A stretch of 37,184 nucleotides of DNA. Source: Balneolaceae bacterium. GTDB taxonomy: Bacteria; Bacteroidota; Rhodothermia; Balneolales; Balneolaceae. The position numbers and the translations under genes are program-made. The stretch spans positions 1 to 37,184 of the forward strand of contig PWWL01000053.1 in the NCBI GenBank assembly GCA_003561515.1. The letters run 5' to 3'. This document shows positions 33,542 to 37,184 of the stretch, one piece after another (positions within the stretch are counted from its first letter, which is position 1; each line of letters opens with the position of its first letter). The notes below the pieces were generated by a model that was given only the letters and a program-made list of their open reading frames with translations, did not search any database and was not told the DNA's origin.

Positions 33542-36500
33542 ATGTATATCTCTGATCTTCACTTACACGGTTTCAAAAGCTTTGCCCATAAAACTCACGT
33601 AAAATTCGACAGCGGAATAACCGCTATTGTTGGTCCCAACGGATGCGGAAAATCCAACATTGTTGACGCACTCCGCTGGGTTTTAGGAGAACAGCGCCCT
33701 ACCCTTCTTCGCTCAAGCGCAATGAGCAATGTCATTTTCAACGGTACAGCAAAAAAGAAAGCGCTTGGCATGGCCGATGTTTCACTCACATTCGTGAACG
33801 ACAAAGGCATATTGCCGGTAGAATACAGCGAACTCACCATTACACGTCGCCTATACAGATCGGGCGACAGCGAATACCTCATCAACAATACCCCCTGCCG
33901 CCTAAAGGATATCATGGAGCTCTTCATGGATACGGGCATGAGCTCTGATGCCTACTCCGTGATTGAGCTGAAAATGGTTGAGGAGATTCTAAACGATCGC
34001 AATAACGACCGCAGGCGACTGTTTGAGGAAGCCGCAGGAGTTACCCGCTACAAAGAGAAACGTAAACAAACACTTCGTAAGCTCGACGAAACCCTGAAAG
34101 ATCTTCAGCGTCTTGAGGATATTCTCGTTGAAGTGCGGAAAAAGGCCCGTTCACTCGAAATACAGGCGGAAAAAGCTGCAAAAGCTAAAAACTACAGGAC
34201 CGAACTCGAAACTCTCGACAAAGCATACACGCTACACGAGTACAGCGCCATCAAAGAGGAGCTTGAGCCGTTGCAAACGCGTATTGGGAATGCGGAAAGG
34301 GAGAAAAAGGAAATTGCTTCAAGGCTGGAGGAGCTTGAGCAAAACGAGGAGAATGCACGGAACCGCTTATTGGAGCGAGAACGCAATCAGGCCGAAGCTC
34401 AACGTCGCGTAAGCCAGCTCCACTCGTCTATTCGCGAAATGGAAACCAACCTCCGTATTACAAAAGAGAAGATTGTGAATGAGGAGGGTGTGATTAAACA
34501 GCACCAGTCCGACATTGAACAGAGCGGAAAAGACCTGCAGGAACTTGAGGAGCTGCGGGAGAGCAGCATCAAAAAGCTGGAGAACTTCTCGGATGAGAAA
34601 GAGCGGTCGGAAAAAAGTCTGAAAGAGTCGAAGCAGAAATTTGCCGATGTACAGCAGCAATTCACCAAAATACGGCATGAACTCTACGAGCTTGAAATTT
34701 CGATCAGTGATGCAAGCCGGAAACTATCGGGGCTGCAATCCGACCGCATTAAACTGGAGTCGAAGCTTGAAAACAGTGAAGACGACCAGCTACGGATGGA
34801 CCGTGATATTGAAGACCTTGAAGATGAAATCCTGAATGCGAAAGGCGAGCTCAATATCGCCAAAGAAACACTCGAAGCGGTTAACAGCGAACTTGAAGCC
34901 GAGGAAAAACGCCTTCTATCGGCTATTGAAAACAGGCAGCAGCTTGAGGAGAACCGGGAACAGCTCAGGGAAGCCATCCGCTCACTGCGCAGCCAAAGAG
35001 ACGCTGTTCAATCCGAAATATCCCTGATGCAGAGCTTGTCTGAGTCGAACGATGCTACACCATCGTCGGTGGCCTGGCTCATAAAACATCATGGCGACGA
35101 ATTCCAGATGCTTAAGCCTGTTGGAGATGTGCTGCACACCCGCGAAGAAACCGCTCCTGCACTTGAAACCGCACTTGGCGAGGCAATCAACTATGTAATT
35201 GTGATGACGATGGGTGACGCAATTAAAGCCTCACGCCTGCTCAAGGACAATAAAAAAGGACGGGCCACCTTTATTCCTCTTTCCGAGCTAAGAAAGAGTT
35301 ACTCCGTGCATGAGAAGTCGATCGCAAAAGAGGTAAAATGCGATGCGCAGGTAAAAGCAGTTTCGGAACTGCTTCTGGGATCTGTGCTCCTGGTTGAAGA
35401 CCTGGAGCAGGCCGCCTCACTGTTGAATGGAGCGGCATCATCGGCCGTAACGTCAAATGGCGACCAGATTACGGCACACCGTTTTCTTAAAAGCGGAAGC
35501 AATCACAAACAGGCCGGTATCCGACTTGGCCTGAAGGATAAACTTGAGAAACTTGCCAAACGAAAAACAGAGCTTGAAAATGAACTGACTGATCGTGATG
35601 GTGAACTGGAAGCGCTGAATGCTGAAATCTCAAAGCTCGACCTTGAAAAGATCCGGCAGCAAATACGCAGTATTCAGAAGAATGCACGCGAGCAGGAGCA
35701 GAAAGCCAGCAGGTTTCAGTCGAGCATTCAGGTTTATGAGAAGAATATTAACGATCTAAAAAACCGCAAAAGCTCTCTCCTCTCAAACCAGGACAGTGCA
35801 CGAGAAGAGCTCGATACTCTTCATCCGCGCCAGAAAGAATTGCAGCAGAAAATTTCGGAACTGTCAGACCTGCAGGAAGAGAAAAAAGAGACCATGCGCA
35901 AGCTTGAAGAAGAGCGTGCCATCGCCCAAAACCGCTACAACGATGCCCAGTTGAAGCACCAGGATGTTCGCAATAAAGCGGACAATCTTGAAAAGGAAGT
36001 CGAGCGGGCGGAGACGGGCATTGCGTCGATTAAAAGCAGACTGAGCTCTCGTCGTGAGCGTTTAACGGAAAGCCGGGAAAAAATTGAGACCTATAAATCC
36101 GGAATAGAACAAACGGAGAAACAGCTCGAAAATACCCAAACGCTGAAAAGTGAAGCGGATAAGAAACTGACGGAAGCGGATGAAGCGAGCAGCCATCAGC
36201 GGGGCGAAATCAACGAAATAGAGAAAGAACTAAAGGAGCTGCGCCGCCGAAAAGAGGTAAATCTGGAACTGGTGCACCACCTTACAATGGCCCGCGAGAA
36301 GTTTGAAATGCAGTCTCAGTCACTCTCCGACCATATCTGGGAAACCTATGGCATTCTTATGGACCAGGTGAAGGCTGAAATCCCGGAAGAGAGTACGCCC
36401 GAAGAAGCAAAGGAGCGAATTGCCTGGCTGAAACAGAAACTAAACCGGATCGGTGATGTGAATCCGCTCGCCATCGAAGAGTTCAAAGAAGAGAAAGAGA

Positions 36501-37063
36501 GGCTCGATTTTTACGAGGAGCAGATTGAGGACCTTCAGAAGGCTGAGAAAGAGATGCGCCAGACGATTGATGAAATCAATCAGACCGCGACCGAGCGATT
36601 TAACGACACGTTTGAGAAAATCCGCGAAAATTTCAAGATCGTATTCAACACGCTCTTCCATGAGGATGACTTCTGCGACCTGCTGATTCGGGACGACGAA
36701 GACGACCCTCTGGAAGCCAAAATTGATATCCGGGCCAATCCCCGCGGTAAGCGGCCTTCGAGCATCAATCAACTCTCGGGCGGTGAAAAAACCCTGACGG
36801 CCATTGCACTGCTCTTTGCAATTTACCTGGTGAAGCCCTCTCCCTTCTGCGTATTGGATGAGGTTGACGCTCCGCTCGACGATGCCAACATAGAACGTTT
36901 TGCCTCCATGATCCGCAAGTTCAGCAAAGATACACAGTTTATCATCATCACGCATAACAAGAAAACCATGTCGAAAGCGGAGATGATGTACGGCGTTACC
37001 ATGCCCGAAACGGGTGTGAGCCGCCTCGTGGGCGTGAGGCTCGACGAAGTTGCCGAAGTTTGA
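33542..37063 (+). CDS. smc: Chromosome segregation protein SMC
   Basis: The 1173-residue protein has normal SMC architecture. The N-terminal ATPase half has Walker A GPNGCGKSN (31-39). A coiled coil (about 170-500) leads to a hinge (about 505-660, with SSVAWLIKHHGDEFQMLKPVGDVL), followed by a second coiled coil (about 665-1010). The C-terminal half has the ABC signature LSGGEK (1078-1083) and Walker B with D1106 and E1107 in FCVLDEVDAPLDD. It dimerises at the hinge, joins ScpA and ScpB and extrudes DNA loops. No scp gene is in the window. The start is the ATG at 33542. All ATPase motifs are intact. Confidence 0.97.
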   Translation: MYISDLHLHGFKSFAHKTHVKFDSGITAIVGPNGCGKSNIVDALRWVLGEQRPTLLRSSAMSNVIFNGTAKKKALGMADVSLTFVNDKGILPVEYSELTITRRLYRSGDSEYLINNTPCRLKDIMELFMDTGMSSDAYSVIELKMVEEILNDRNNDRRRLFEEAAGVTRYKEKRKQTLRKLDETLKDLQRLEDILVEVRKKARSLEIQAEKAAKAKNYRTELETLDKAYTLHEYSAIKEELEPLQTRIGNAEREKKEIASRLEELEQNEENARNRLLERERNQAEAQRRVSQLHSSIREMETNLRITKEKIVNEEGVIKQHQSDIEQSGKDLQELEELRESSIKKLENFSDEKERSEKSLKESKQKFADVQQQFTKIRHELYELEISISDASRKLSGLQSDRIKLESKLENSEDDQLRMDRDIEDLEDEILNAKGELNIAKETLEAVNSELEAEEKRLLSAIENRQQLEENREQLREAIRSLRSQRDAVQSEISLMQSLSESNDATPSSVAWLIKHHGDEFQMLKPVGDVLHTREETAPALETALGEAINYVIVMTMGDAIKASRLLKDNKKGRATFIPLSELRKSYSVHEKSIAKEVKCDAQVKAVSELLLGSVLLVEDLEQAASLLNGAASSAVTSNGDQITAHRFLKSGSNHKQAGIRLGLKDKLEKLAKRKTELENELTDRDGELEALNAEISKLDLEKIRQQIRSIQKNAREQEQKASRFQSSIQVYEKNINDLKNRKSSLLSNQDSAREELDTLHPRQKELQQKISELSDLQEEKKETMRKLEEERAIAQNRYNDAQLKHQDVRNKADNLEKEVERAETGIASIKSRLSSRRERLTESREKIETYKSGIEQTEKQLENTQTLKSEADKKLTEADEASSHQRGEINEIEKELKELRRRKEVNLELVHHLTMAREKFEMQSQSLSDHIWETYGILMDQVKAEIPEESTPEEAKERIAWLKQKLNRIGDVNPLAIEEFKEEKERLDFYEEQIEDLQKAEKEMRQTIDEINQTATERFNDTFEKIRENFKIVFNTLFHEDDFCDLLIRDDEDDPLEAKIDIRANPRGKRPSSINQLSGGEKTLTAIALLFAIYLVKPSPFCVLDEVDAPLDDANIERFASMIRKFSKDTQFIIITHNKKTMSKAEMMYGVTMPETGVSRLVGVRLDEVAEV

Positions 37064-37129
37064 GTTGCCGAATCGGGCGGTATAAAAGACCACCTGTGAA
37101 ATCACTTTATCCCGTTAATCGTCAATAGT

Positions 37130-37184
37130 ATTCAGGAGATCCCTCCGCTTCATCCCGACGGAAAAGCCCGTCGGAATTCCGGTC
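37130..37184. repeat. Partial dispersed repeat at the right edge
   Basis: After smc, TTCAGGAGATCCCTCCGCTTC matches the beginning of the repeats at 23.7-23.9 kb in simplified form. CCGACGG (37155-37161) and CCGTCGG (37168-37174) form a hairpin. The window ends inside it. Confidence 0.65.

Noticed and set aside
36440-37105. Long minus-strand frame antisense to the end of smc
   Set aside because: It lies opposite conserved Smc motifs and is a shadow of that gene's codon usage.

Overview
The window looks like a chromosomal segment of a Bacteroidota-related bacterium, most likely Balneolota/Rhodothermia. This is a family-level inference and no search was run. Supporting signs are the order rplM-rpsI-rpsB-tsf-pyrH-frr, starts that mostly lack a Shine-Dalgarno sequence (for example rpsI, tsf, smc), a TraR/DksA protein without the full zinc-cysteine set, an rpsB with a long acidic/basic tail, and many short palindromic intergenic repeats. 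There are no phage, transposase, CRISPR or rRNA genes.

Layout. 0-3 kb: simple repeats, a full-length bifunctional paaZ, a degenerate tRNA-Pro(CGG) and a DinB/DUF1572 protein. 3.6-5.5 kb: an orphan mreB (no mreCD) with a perfect palindrome upstream, divergent from a DUF805 membrane protein. 5.6-7.7 kb, minus strand: a 54-codon HTH-like gene, a Fic-family gene broken by an in-frame stop and a frameshift, and tRNA-Leu(TAA). 8-11 kb: YjbQ and a membrane PAS/PAS histidine kinase of the HisKA_2 type. 11.2-13.3 kb: a cold-shock protein with a strong terminator, a TraR/DksA protein and a D-alanine aminotransferase. 13.7-16 kb: an SRPBCC protein, then a Crp/Fnr regulator, DUF2892 protein, thioredoxin and OsmC cluster that looks like a redox-stress unit. 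16.3-20.7 kb: a Cys/Met-metabolism PLP enzyme preceded by a possible leader terminator, then a His-rich DUF305 lipoprotein and a large LVIVD-repeat lipoprotein, closed by a terminator.

20.7-21.7 kb is the most unusual stretch. It holds a 115-bp tandem repeat array bounded by 89-bp direct repeats that include the last 20 nt of a CAT-anticodon tRNA, and then a two-hairpin leader with a terminator and a competing pairing. After it come a membrane protein, a kynureninase-like enzyme, mnmD, a DUF255 thioredoxin-domain protein and an enoyl-CoA hydratase-like protein. A 718-bp gene-free stretch then carries a 141-bp nested palindrome. The last 8 kb are housekeeping: ribosomal proteins L13, S9 and S2, EF-Ts, UMP kinase, ribosome recycling factor and Smc.

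How the genes work together. The 29-33.4 kb block is the translation and nucleotide operon. The 14.2-16.0 kb genes probably form one regulated redox unit, with the OsmC start overlapping the thioredoxin end. The DUF305 and LVIVD lipoproteins probably act together in the envelope. The rest are single genes or pairs. I found no clear new multi-gene system; the novelty candidates are mostly structured non-coding elements and decayed genes.
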